Shown: piece by piece, positions 8,313 through 15,815 of the stretch
Numbering within the stretch: position 1 is the stretch's first letter
Layout: each line of letters begins with the position of its first letter
Assembly (NCBI GenBank): GCA_903920695.1
Contig: CAIXNB010000164.1
Location: 1-40,212 of the forward strand
DNA length: 40,212 nt
Direction: 5' to 3'
From: an uncultured beta proteobacterium
Lineage (GTDB): Bacteria > Pseudomonadota > Gammaproteobacteria > Burkholderiales > Burkholderiaceae_C
Program-made: the position numbers and the translations under genes
Notes under the pieces: model-generated
The model's database searches: none
Seen by the model: the letters and a program-made list of their open reading frames with translations, nothing else
Told to the model about the DNA's origin: nothing

Positions 8313-8884
8313 CAGTGGCTGTGCCCATGGTCGTGCCCGCAGCCGGGCCCGTGCACATGCGGCGCGGCGGCCACGATCGGAATGGCGATGCGTTTGACCG
8401 GCGCTGCCGCGTGTTCATGGCCGTGCGCGCCGCGGGCATAGGCGCCGCCTTCGGGCTCGAAAGCCTCGGTCGTCTCCTGCACCGTCAGGTGCATCGCGCG
8501 CAGCATGTCGGCCAGCACATGATCGGGCTCGATCTTGAGGTGATCGGGCTGGAGTTCAATCGGCACGTGGCGATTGCCCAGGTGGTAAGCAGCGCGCGTC
8601 AGGTCGAAGGCGCTGCCGTGCTCGCTGCAGGCCGTGATGCGCAGCAGCGGCTGCGGCGCTGCGATCACGCGCAGCAGCGAACCATCTTCCGCCACCAGCA
8701 CGTCGCCGCCGCGCACCAGCGTGCCTCGCGGCAGGAACACACCGAGCGCGCGGCCGGTGGAATCAAGCGCGTCAAAGCGGCTCTTCTGGCGCACGTCCCA
8801 GTCCAGTTCGACGGTGGCGGCGCGTTTGATCAATACCGGCGCCAGCCCGGCGCCTTGGGGCATGAGTTTGTTGAGGGTCAGCAT
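8312..8884 (-). CDS. ureE: Urease nickel metallochaperone UreE with His-rich tail
   Basis: UreE carries nickel to the urease activation complex. The N-terminal domain ([36 protein letters not shown]) and the metal-binding core ([12 protein letters not shown], with the conserved HxxNRH-type pattern) are clear. The C-terminus ends [15 protein letters not shown], a histidine-rich nickel-storage tail like that of Klebsiella UreE. The 190 residues fit a UreE with a tail. It is the first gene of the ureEFG unit and starts 65 bases from the divergent antitoxin gene at 8950. Any ureE promoter must lie in that gap, beside the TATAACG palindrome. Confidence 0.95.
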   Translation of the reverse strand: MLTLNKLMPQGAGLAPVLIKRAATVELDWDVRQKSRFDALDSTGRALGVFLPRGTLVRGGDVLVAEDGSLLRVIAAPQPLLRITACSEHGSAFDLTRAAYHLGNRHVPIELQPDHLKIEPDHVLADMLRAMHLTVQETTEAFEPEGGAYARGAHGHEHAAAPVKRIAIPIVAAAPHVHGPGCGHDHGHSH

Positions 8885-8918
8885 GTTGGGATTGAAATAG
8901 GGACAGGGCGGCGATAAT

Positions 8919-8934
8919 ATAACGAACGTTATAA
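8919..8934. promoter_or_regulatory. Palindromic operator candidate before the Doc antitoxin gene
   Basis: Perfect 7-base arms TATAACG (8919-8925) and CGTTATA (8928-8934) flank two A bases. The site is 16 bases upstream of the antitoxin start codon and within the 65-base gap shared with divergent ureE. Antitoxins usually repress their own operons at such sites, so autoregulation is the likely role, with a possible side effect on ureE. Confidence 0.55.
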
Positions 8935-8949
8935 CCTGAAAGCTTCGCT

Positions 8950-9174
8950 ATGTCAGCACTCAAATTGACGCAAATCGGTAACTCGGTAGGCATTATCCTG
9001 CCCAAGGAGGTGCTGGCCCGGCTCAAGCTTGTCAAGGGTGATACGGTCTATTTGACCGATTCTGCCGGTGGCGTGAATCTGACCGCTTACGACCCTGAGT
9101 TTGACGCCCAGATGACCGAGGCGCGGCGAATCATGAAGAAGCGGCGTGAAGTTCTGCGTGAGTTGGCCAAATGA
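8950..9174 (+). CDS. AbrB/MazE-type antitoxin, Doc partner
   Basis: This is a 74-residue antitoxin with a swapped-hairpin AbrB-type DNA-binding end: LKLTQIGNSVGIILPKEVLA is the classic pattern, followed by LKLVKGDTVYL. The charged C-terminal helix (RRIMKKRREVLRELAK) would bind and neutralise the toxin. It resembles the family of predicted partners of Doc toxins rather than the Phd antitoxin of phage P1. Its stop codon overlaps the toxin start by four bases (ATGA), a normal toxin-antitoxin arrangement. It sits just downstream of a perfect palindrome that it probably binds. Confidence 0.88.
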   Translation: MSALKLTQIGNSVGIILPKEVLARLKLVKGDTVYLTDSAGGVNLTAYDPEFDAQMTEARRIMKKRREVLRELAK

Positions 9175-9575
9175 CCATCCGGGCCAAGCCTTGGACCTGG
9201 CTTGGGCCGAGCTTGATCCACGCCGTTCACGACGAGCAATTGGCTGAACATGGGGGTAGCGCTGGTGTGCGGGACGCCAACTTGCTTGCATCAGCCTTGG
9301 CCCGTCCCCAAAAACTTGCCCATTGCGGCATGCCTGATGCCGCTGAATTGGCGGCAAGCTACGGGTTTGGCATTTCACGCAACCATCCTTTTGTTGATGG
9401 CAACAAACGTACAGCGTTTGTGGCGATGGAACTGTTCCTCGCGCTCAACGGCTTTGAATTGATAGCGTCCGACGCTGAGTGTGTAATCGACATGCTTGAC
9501 CTCGCCGCAGGTAAGTTGCCGGAAAGCGAGTTCGCGAACTGGATTCGAAATCATATCGATCCAAAAAAATCATAG
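9171..9575 (+). CDS. doc: Death-on-curing (Doc/Fic) toxin
   Basis: Doc toxins of the Fic fold inactivate elongation factor EF-Tu by phosphorylation. The signature HPFVDGNKR spans residues 72-80, matching the HxFxDxNKR form of Doc rather than the HPFxxGNGR form of AMP-transferring Fic proteins. The N-terminal HAVHDEQLAEHGG and GVRDANLLASALARPQ are also Doc-typical. The 134 residues match the family (about 126-135). It is coupled by a 4-base overlap to the AbrB-type antitoxin. All key residues are present, so it looks active. Confidence 0.92.
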   Translation: MTIRAKPWTWLGPSLIHAVHDEQLAEHGGSAGVRDANLLASALARPQKLAHCGMPDAAELAASYGFGISRNHPFVDGNKRTAFVAMELFLALNGFELIASDAECVIDMLDLAAGKLPESEFANWIRNHIDPKKS

Positions 9576-9854
9576 GCAGTGAAACTGTTCAGGCAAACCT
9601 GCAAGGCGAACAGGCAAATCCAGTGGCAACACGCGACAGCCGCAGAAGACACTCAAGCGACATTCAACTTTCCGAACTGCCGCCTCCAATCCGGTCACTC
9701 AGGCTCAAGGCCAGGTTCATTGCCGGGTGTCGAAGCTAAAGGCAATTGCTACGCCTCAAAGTGCGCGCCGCATAGCTCACCTCTGCAAATCAAGGCTATG
9801 ATCTTCACGTACCGCAGGGGCCGGCAATGAGCCCGATGGTCCGTCGTAGATCGC
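9576..9854. other. Intergenic stretch with no supported gene
   Basis: These 279 bases lie between the Doc toxin and the GGDEF-EAL gene. An open frame from 9579 to 9830 has no family resemblance and starts two bases after the toxin stop with no clear ribosome site, so I do not call it. Any promoter for the GGDEF-EAL gene must lie here, but I could not pick one with confidence. Confidence 0.5.
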
Positions 9855-12377
9855 ATGGATCAGGATTCATTGGGCACCATGCCGATTGCGGTTACATCCA
9901 TGAATACGATCGCCTTGACCAATCCAGATCCGCTTAGTGGCCTGTACGCCGAAGTTGTCGAGCACTCGATTAGCGGTGTTGCGTATTGCAGGATGCTATT
10001 CAAGGATGATGTTCCTCATGACTTCGTCTACCTCTATACAAATCCGGCATTTCATGTGCAGACCGGCTTGCCACAGGTAACGGGGAAGAAAGTCAGCGAG
10101 GTCGTTCCCGGGATTCAGGATTCCGATCGTGTGTTATTGGAGACATACGGTCGGGTTGCATCGGGCGGCGTCCCAGAACAGTTCGAGATCTTTGTCGAAG
10201 CACTTCAGCAGTGGTTTTCGGTACAAGTCTTCAGTCCGAAACTGGGGCATTTTGTTGCCTGGTTCGATGTCATCACGGAGCGCAAGCGGCAAGAGCTTAG
10301 CCTTCGCAGCGCACAAGAGCGACTGGCTTTGGCCCAGCGTGCGTCTCGATCAGGAACTTGGGACTGGGACATGCTGTCAGGCGAGCTCGCGTGGTCCAAC
10401 GAACTATTCCTCCTGTTCGGACTCTCGCCGGCAACGAATGGTGCAAGTTTTGAGGTGTGGCGTCAGGTGATCCATCCGGAAGACCTGCAGAAGGCCGAGA
10501 CAAACATCGGCAATGCCATTAGAGACCACCAGGCGCTGTTTAATGAGTACCGGGTTGTCCTGCCTGATGGAACGCAGCGCTGGATTGCCGCATACGGAGA
10601 CACCGTCTACGACGCCAATAATCAGCCACTTCGCATGATCGGGCTGTGTCTTGATGTCACCGACACCAAGAAGCGTGAAGAATTGCTTCGGCAGAGCGAA
10701 GAGCGCAGCCATGCGCGGGCCAACCTGTCGGCGGACTGGTACTGGGAGCAGGATGAACATTTACGATTCATCAGTTTTTCCAAGCAGGGCCCTGGGCAAC
10801 ATGACATGGAATCGAGAAACGCTCTGGGATATACGCGTCGCGAGATACCAGGTATCGTCTGGGATGAACCCGGACTGACACAGCTTGAATCACTCACCGA
10901 AGCTCGAATGCCGATTCGCGACTTTGAGATCGGGCGCGGCGACAGCAACGGTGATAAGCACTATGTGAGGATAAGCGCCGAGCCGATATTCGACGCCTCT
11001 GGGGCCTTCAAGGGCTATCGAGGTGTTGGATCAGACATCACCGAACGCAAGGTGTCAGAGGAAAAGATCCAGCATCTGGTCTACGCTGACACCCTGACCA
11101 GTCTACCCAACCGAAGGCTGCTGATGGACCACCTCGAACAAGCAATGATCGCAACCGCTCGTCACGGGCACCAAGCGGCGCTCATGTTTGTTGATTTGGA
11201 TGACTTCAAAACCCTCAACGACACCCTGGGTCATGACAAGGGTGACCTGCTGCTCAAACAGATCGCCCAACGGCTACTTGCCTGTGTGCGTGAAGGTGAC
11301 ACGGTGGCGCGCCTGAGCGGCGACGAATTCATTGTTTTGCTCGAAGATCTGAGCGAGGACGCACAGGATGCCGCCGCACAAGCCGAAACCGTGAGTGGGA
11401 AGATCCTTGACGCGTTGGGTCGACCTTATCAACTTGACGGCCTCGGGCATCACAGCAGCGCCAGCATCGGCGTCACCCTGTTTGGCGGCAATGTGCGCGA
11501 AGACATCGACGAGCCTCTAAAGCGCGCTGAACTGGCGATGTACCAGGCCAAGAGAGCCGGACGGGGTACGCTGCGCTTCTTCGAGCCCGAGATGCGAACT
11601 GCTGTCAATACCCGGGCAACGCTGGAAGCGGATTTGCGTGATGCCGTAACCCGAGGTCAGTTCCTTCTGTACTACCAGCCCCAGAGCGGCGGTGACAGGA
11701 GCTTGGTTGGGGTCGAAGCGTTGGTGCGCTGGCAGCATCCCGAGCGTGGGATGGTGGCTCCTGTTGAATTCATTCCAGTTGCCGAGACTAGCGGCCTGAT
11801 TCTGCACTTGGGTCGGTGGGTCTTGAAGGCCGCTTGCCAACAACTTGCAACTTGGGCTGCTCGCCCAGGGATGGCAGACCTCACGATGTCCGTGAATGTC
11901 AGCGCCCGCGAGTTCAGACAACCGGACTTTGTTGACGAGGTGGTGACGATCCTGGAGGTGACGGGGGCTAATCCGAATCGACTTAAGCTCGAACTCACAG
12001 AGAGCGTGCTGGTTGACAATGTGGAAGACATCATTTTCAAGATGAACGCGCTCAAGGCCAAGGGAGTGTGCTTCTCGCTCGATGACTTCGGCACCGGCTA
12101 CTCCTCGCTTTCCTACTTGAAGCGTCTGCCGCTGGACCAACTCAAGATTGACCAGAGTTTTGTCAGCGACATCCTCACCGACCCCAATGACGCTGCTATT
12201 GCCAAGATGGTGATCGTGCTGGCCGCCACCTTGGGTCTGGCGGTTATTGCCGAGGGCGTGGAAACGGAGGCGCAGCGCTGGTTCCTGGCGTCCATGGGCT
12301 GCGATAATTACCAGGGCTATCTATTCAGCAGGCCATTGCCGATCCAAGAGTTTGAGGAGTTTGCACGGGATCGTTGA
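9855..12377 (+). CDS. Triple-PAS GGDEF-EAL cyclic-di-GMP protein
   Basis: This 840-residue protein makes or breaks the second messenger cyclic di-GMP in response to a signal. Three PAS regions are visible at about 28-145, 155-275 and 283-400; the first and third end in the ITERK linker and the second in VTDTKK. The GGDEF domain (about 405-575) has the active-site variant SGDEF at 488-492, with the inhibitory RxxD site R479-D482 exactly five residues upstream. The EAL domain (about 590-835) keeps EAL at 621-623, LTES at 714-717, DDFGTGYSS at 743-751, K764 and AEGVE at 799-803, so both activities look possible. No membrane segment is seen, so it is cytoplasmic. The gene is monocistronic. ATG codons nine and sixteen codons in are alternative starts. 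Confidence 0.93.
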   Translation: MDQDSLGTMPIAVTSMNTIALTNPDPLSGLYAEVVEHSISGVAYCRMLFKDDVPHDFVYLYTNPAFHVQTGLPQVTGKKVSEVVPGIQDSDRVLLETYGRVASGGVPEQFEIFVEALQQWFSVQVFSPKLGHFVAWFDVITERKRQELSLRSAQERLALAQRASRSGTWDWDMLSGELAWSNELFLLFGLSPATNGASFEVWRQVIHPEDLQKAETNIGNAIRDHQALFNEYRVVLPDGTQRWIAAYGDTVYDANNQPLRMIGLCLDVTDTKKREELLRQSEERSHARANLSADWYWEQDEHLRFISFSKQGPGQHDMESRNALGYTRREIPGIVWDEPGLTQLESLTEARMPIRDFEIGRGDSNGDKHYVRISAEPIFDASGAFKGYRGVGSDITERKVSEEKIQHLVYADTLTSLPNRRLLMDHLEQAMIATARHGHQAALMFVDLDDFKTLNDTLGHDKGDLLLKQIAQRLLACVREGDTVARLSGDEFIVLLEDLSEDAQDAAAQAETVSGKILDALGRPYQLDGLGHHSSASIGVTLFGGNVREDIDEPLKRAELAMYQAKRAGRGTLRFFEPEMRTAVNTRATLEADLRDAVTRGQFLLYYQPQSGGDRSLVGVEALVRWQHPERGMVAPVEFIPVAETSGLILHLGRWVLKAACQQLATWAARPGMADLTMSVNVSAREFRQPDFVDEVVTILEVTGANPNRLKLELTESVLVDNVEDIIFKMNALKAKGVCFSLDDFGTGYSSLSYLKRLPLDQLKIDQSFVSDILTDPNDAAIAKMVIVLAATLGLAVIAEGVETEAQRWFLASMGCDNYQGYLFSRPLPIQEFEEFARDR

Positions 12378-12476
12378 AGAGACTCTGGCACTAGATGTCC
12401 AATGACGGGCGGGTACAACGATCAATGCAAATGGACCGCCGGAAAGCGGGTGGTCACCAACGGCTGGTTACGCTGC

Positions 12477-12496
12477 TTATGGAAATTTTTCCATAA
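12477..12496. repeat. Perfect 9-base inverted repeat in a convergent gap
   Basis: TTATGGAAA (12477-12485) and TTTCCATAA (12488-12496) form a perfect palindrome with a TT centre, between the convergent ends of the GGDEF-EAL gene and the thiamine-diphosphate enzyme gene. It could be a weak terminator stem or a protein-binding site. No T-run follows on either strand. Confidence 0.45.
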
Positions 12497-12572
12497 AGAC
12501 ACGTAGGAGCCGTCCACGACCGACATCTTTCCGGTTGCCCAGTCTGACTCCATTGAGAAGGCGTACGTGACG

Positions 12573-12600
12573 CCAGATGATGCAAACAAGAAGCATCTGG
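12573..12600. terminator. Weak stem-loop downstream of the thiamine-diphosphate enzyme gene
   Basis: CCAGATG (12573-12579) pairs with CATCTGG (12594-12600) around a 14-base loop, 15 bases beyond the stop of the minus-strand gene. There is no T-tract, so it is only a possible transcription end. The rest of 12378-12614 contains no gene I can support. Confidence 0.25.
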
Positions 12601-12614
12601 CTTCTGAAAAAGCG

Positions 12615-14216
12615 TCAACGCAACCGGTGGATATTCTCTACTAATGTAGGCCAGGCCTTCGGGTACGCAACCTGGCATTCAATGAGTTGAGGCCCCTTTT
12701 TGGCAAGCGCGTCGCCAAATTGTTGATGAAACTCCTCGGCCGTTCGCGCCTTGGTCGCGGGCACACCAAGGCCCACTGAGATGCTCGCCCAATCGATCGA
12801 TGGATTGCCAAGACCGAACATCGATTTCATCTTGGCATTGGCTTCTTTTTCGCGAACACGTGCCAATTCCAATTCGAGAATGGCATAGGCATCGTTCTTG
12901 AGAACGACGACGACCACATCTGCGTGCTCCCTTGCCAACGACCATAGCGTCTGGACCGTGTACATCCCACTTCCGTCCGCCTGTAGCAGGATCGTCTTGC
13001 GATCGGGGCAGGCGATCGCGGCACCCAGCGCTATAGGCAAGCCGCCGCCGATCGCTCCACCGCCGTCTGCGCTGAGATAGTCGTGCGCGCGGGCTCCCTG
13101 TGTGATTGCAAAAATTTGCGGCGCACTGGTCACCGATTCATCGATGAGAATGGCGTTTTCCGGCATGAGCATGCAGATCGTCTGGCCCATCGCGATCGCG
13201 TTCAGCTCGCCAGTAGGCGGGGCGAACTTTGCAGAAAGTTGGCGCGGCGTCTTGAGGCTATTCGCGCCGGCTTCTTCCGCCAGCGATTTCAATGCGACGG
13301 CCAAGTCCTGGTCCGCCGAAGCCATCGTAAACAGATCACCGCTCACCTGGCTCTTGAGAGCCTGCTTGTCCTTGTACGCGAATGTGGAAACCGGCAGCCC
13401 TGCGCCGACGAAGATCATTTGCTCGAATGGCTTCAGGAAAGCGAGGCAGACTTCGTAGAAGTAGGGAATCAGGGCGATAGGAGGCCGTCCTTCGCCACGC
13501 GCAAGTCGCGATGGAATGCTTTCTGCGAGAAGAACCGCGCCAGACTTGGCACAGATGCGCCCTGCGGCTTCCAGCGCCTCGCCCCCCAAGGCCAGGTTTC
13601 CCAGCATCAGCACAGTTTTCTTGCCGCTGGAAAGCATCTGTGCAGCGTGCTTGATCGCTTGCGCTGACGCTTTGGACCGGGCAGCGGCCGGTTGGAGAGC
13701 CGGTGGCGGATTGGCGGTCTCCCATTGACGATCCGTCGGCGCGACCACGGTGCAGATCTTGCATCGCTTGGCAAGTCCCGCCGCCTTCACGCCAAGTTCT
13801 CCAAGCTCTGAAGCGCTGCGAGCTTCCTGCGACCAGTGTGAAACGGCATGAACCAGATCCACCACCCGCCCGTTGATCAACTCATGCTCCGGATAGTTGG
13901 ACTGGTGGTAGGACGCGTTGGCACCGACGACGTTCACGATGGGCGTGTTGGCCCGCCCCGCGTTGTGCAGCATCGCAATACCATTGGCGAAGCCGCTACC
14001 CACATGCAGGAGCGTGAAGGCCGGCGTTCCCTTCATGCGCCCGTAACCGTCCGCAGCACCGGTGACGATGTTTTCCTGAAGGCACAAGACGGGACGCACC
14101 TTGTCGGTCAGACCGATCTCGTGGACCAGGTGCATTTCGGATGTGCCGGGGTTGCCGAAGCAGGTTGTGATGCCGGCATCCACCAGCGCCTTCAGCAACG
14201 ACTGGGCACCGTTCAT
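12615..14216 (-). CDS. Thiamine-diphosphate-dependent enzyme, acetolactate synthase-like
   Basis: This belongs to the acetolactate synthase/benzoylformate decarboxylase superfamily. The N-terminal Pyr domain shows CFGNPGTSEM and the cofactor-activating glutamate E48 in LQENIVTGAADGYGRM. The middle domain is less conserved. The C-terminal PP domain carries the cofactor/magnesium motif ADG (413-415) through N441 (VLKNDAY). At 533 residues it is slightly short of anabolic IlvB, and no small subunit gene is near, so a decarboxylase or carboligase role is as likely as branched-chain synthesis. The ATG at 14216 has only a weak ribosome site. The same frame continues upstream through a single TAG codon (14238-14240) into a Tat-like leader (14372), so this gene may be the body of a split ancestral gene. 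Confidence 0.85.
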   Translation of the reverse strand: MNGAQSLLKALVDAGITTCFGNPGTSEMHLVHEIGLTDKVRPVLCLQENIVTGAADGYGRMKGTPAFTLLHVGSGFANGIAMLHNAGRANTPIVNVVGANASYHQSNYPEHELINGRVVDLVHAVSHWSQEARSASELGELGVKAAGLAKRCKICTVVAPTDRQWETANPPPALQPAAARSKASAQAIKHAAQMLSSGKKTVLMLGNLALGGEALEAAGRICAKSGAVLLAESIPSRLARGEGRPPIALIPYFYEVCLAFLKPFEQMIFVGAGLPVSTFAYKDKQALKSQVSGDLFTMASADQDLAVALKSLAEEAGANSLKTPRQLSAKFAPPTGELNAIAMGQTICMLMPENAILIDESVTSAPQIFAITQGARAHDYLSADGGGAIGGGLPIALGAAIACPDRKTILLQADGSGMYTVQTLWSLAREHADVVVVVLKNDAYAILELELARVREKEANAKMKSMFGLGNPSIDWASISVGLGVPATKARTAEEFHQQFGDALAKKGPQLIECQVAYPKAWPTLVENIHRLR

Positions 14217-14237
14217 CGCGCCGTGATCCAGAACGCG

Positions 14238-14372
14238 CTATTGACCAAGCTCTGTTGACACAGCAGGGGCGACAGTGGGACCTTTTTCTTCAGTTGCCGC
14301 CAGGGCGGGCCCGGTGACTGCGCTTACGGCGGCCACGCGTGTAACCGAGTCGATAAATTCGCGGCGATCCAT
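14238..14372 (-). pseudogene. Tat-type leader cut by an in-frame amber before the thiamine-diphosphate enzyme
   Basis: A 44-residue reading frame starts at 14372 behind a strong ribosome site (AGGGAG, six bases spacing). It encodes MDRREFIDSVTRVAAVSAVT followed by GPALAATEEKG: twin arginine, a short hydrophobic stretch and an A-L-A cleavage site. It ends at TAG (14238-14240). The next seven codons are open and lead, in the same frame, to the ATG of the enzyme at 14216. The simplest reading is an export leader once joined to the enzyme and now split by one nonsense mutation. Alternatives are a tiny independent peptide gene or a sequencing error at the TAG. An in-frame ATG at 14474 would extend it upstream but has no export-signal pattern. 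Confidence 0.6.
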
Positions 14373-15035
14373 GTCTGTCTCCCTGAGTTGCGCACTAAGC
14401 GCTGCCCCGTTGTCGAGAGGCATCAGGCTCCGCCGGAACACACATGAGTCGGATGTCTGTCGTCCGCAACCCACCAGCGAAAAGCTTTCGGGTTAACTGC
14501 GGCTTTGTTGTTCCGCCAGCATATGCCTGCCTTTGATAAATATCGATGTCTTTGTTGGCAATGCCAGGGTAAGTACTAGCCGATCGACCGATGGCCGAAC
14601 TCTGATAAATGACACAAGCCTGAATCGCCACTTTTGCGGTCCAGTCGCTGGTGTGGGTCCCGTACGGACCTCAGAGGTTGACGATCCCGCAGACACCAAG
14701 GGGTGCGCCCAGCAAGCGATCTGGTGTTCTCGCGCAAGGTGAGCAAAATTCTCCGCTCCTCCAAACTGATCGCTCACGACGGACTCCCTCTGGTCGAAAA
14801 CGAGCGCAGTGATTGTCGAAATCCACACCATATTGCTGACGGGCCGGAACTCGTATGAATGTCGGGTATCGAGCAAGCATTTCGGGAAACCCTATGTCGG
14901 CTCCCGCTGCTAATTTGTCACAGAACTTTGACGCCCTGCGATTATGGGCGCAGCGCGGGGATCCATGAATTCAAACTGCATGGATTGCCGCGTCGCTTAC
15001 GCTCCTTGCAATGACGAGTTGGACCTGCCCCTTCC
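14373..15035. other. 663-base stretch without a recognisable gene
   Basis: Open frames on the minus strand (14493-14876, 14576-14764, 14671-14880) overlap one another in different frames. None shows a domain pattern or a ribosome site. The base composition is more mixed than in the neighbouring genes, which fits decayed sequence. The right end contains a palindromic repeat (14981-15015). The promoter of the Tat-leader/enzyme unit should lie in the left part. Confidence 0.5.
14981..15015. repeat. Palindromic repeat of the TGGATTGC/GCAATGAC type
   Basis: TGGATTGCCGCGTCGC (14981-14996) to CCTTGCAATGACG (15003-15015) has ends that pair (ATTGC with GCAAT). The ends resemble the outer sequences of the REPIN-like units elsewhere in the window (GTCATTGC and GCAATCCA), but the centre is longer and different. 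It may be a relative of that family. It lies just beyond the enoyl-CoA hydratase stop on the minus strand. Confidence 0.45.
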
Positions 15036-15815
15036 TCAGCGCCCACTCCAGACCGGACGACGCTTTTCGTTGAACGAGGCCAGGCCTTCACGCGCGTCTT
15101 CGGTCATGGCCAGCAGGGCGATCTGGCCTTCGGTGTAGGCGATGGCCTGATCAAACGACATGGCCTCCATGGCGCGCATCGCGTACTTGCCGCGCCGGAT
15201 CGCGGTTGGCGACTTGTCGGTGATGCGCGCGAGCAGCCAGTTCACGCGTTCGTCGAGTTTGTCGGCGGGCACGATGTGGTTGAGCAGGCCGGCTTGCAGC
15301 GCTTCCTGCGCCGGGAACGGCTCGCCACTGATGGTCCATTCGCGCAGCACGCGCTTGGGCACGATGTCCTTGAGCAGGCTCAGCACCTGCATCGGGAACA
15401 AGCCGATCTTGACCTCGGGCAGTCCAAACAGCACATGCTCGGCCGCGATTGCGAAATCGGTCATGCACAACAGACCCATGCCGCCGGCCATGCAAGTGCC
15501 GTTGACGCGCGCGATGCTGGGCAGGGTGGCGTTGCTGGCCTCGCGCAACAGGTCGGCGTAGTCGATGTTGGGGCGCGCCAGGTCGAAGGCGAAGCCGGCG
15601 CCGGGTTGCAGATCGCCGCCGGCGCTGAAGGCCTTGTCACCAGCGCCGGTCAGGACGATGGCGCGCACCTGCGCGTCGGCATGGGCCTGGCGAAAACCGT
15701 CACGAATACCGTCAACGACGGCCTGGTTGATGGCGTTGCGCTTGTCGGCGCGGTTGATCGTGATCCAGAAGACGCTGTCGCGCCGCTCCAGCAGAACCGC
15801 CGGCTGCTCGCTCAT
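15036..15815 (-). CDS. Enoyl-CoA hydratase, last gene of the acyl-CoA operon
   Basis: This crotonase-fold enzyme hydrates an unsaturated acyl-CoA, probably a 3-methylglutaconyl-CoA or isohexenylglutaconyl-CoA-type product of the carboxylase encoded just upstream. Visible features are NRADKRNAIN, the oxyanion-hole segment GDKAFSAGGDL near residue 60, and a second oxyanion stretch VNGTCMAGGMGLLCMTDFAIA with the following glutamate in LPEVKIGLFP. The 259 residues are a normal length. Its ATG overlaps the biotin carboxylase stop by four bases, so the two are translationally coupled. Substrate is inferred from operon content. Confidence 0.88.
   Translation of the reverse strand: MSEQPAVLLERRDSVFWITINRADKRNAINQAVVDGIRDGFRQAHADAQVRAIVLTGAGDKAFSAGGDLQPGAGFAFDLARPNIDYADLLREASNATLPSIARVNGTCMAGGMGLLCMTDFAIAAEHVLFGLPEVKIGLFPMQVLSLLKDIVPKRVLREWTISGEPFPAQEALQAGLLNHIVPADKLDERVNWLLARITDKSPTAIRRGKYAMRAMEAMSFDQAIAYTEGQIALLAMTEDAREGLASFNEKRRPVWSGR

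Noticed and set aside
9579-9830. An 83-codon open frame after the Doc toxin gene
   Set aside because: No ribosome site, no family resemblance and composition unlike the neighbours.
14493-14876. A 127-codon minus-strand open frame in the gap before the Tat leader
   Set aside because: It overlaps other open frames of equal quality and has no domain pattern or ribosome site, so coding cannot be supported.
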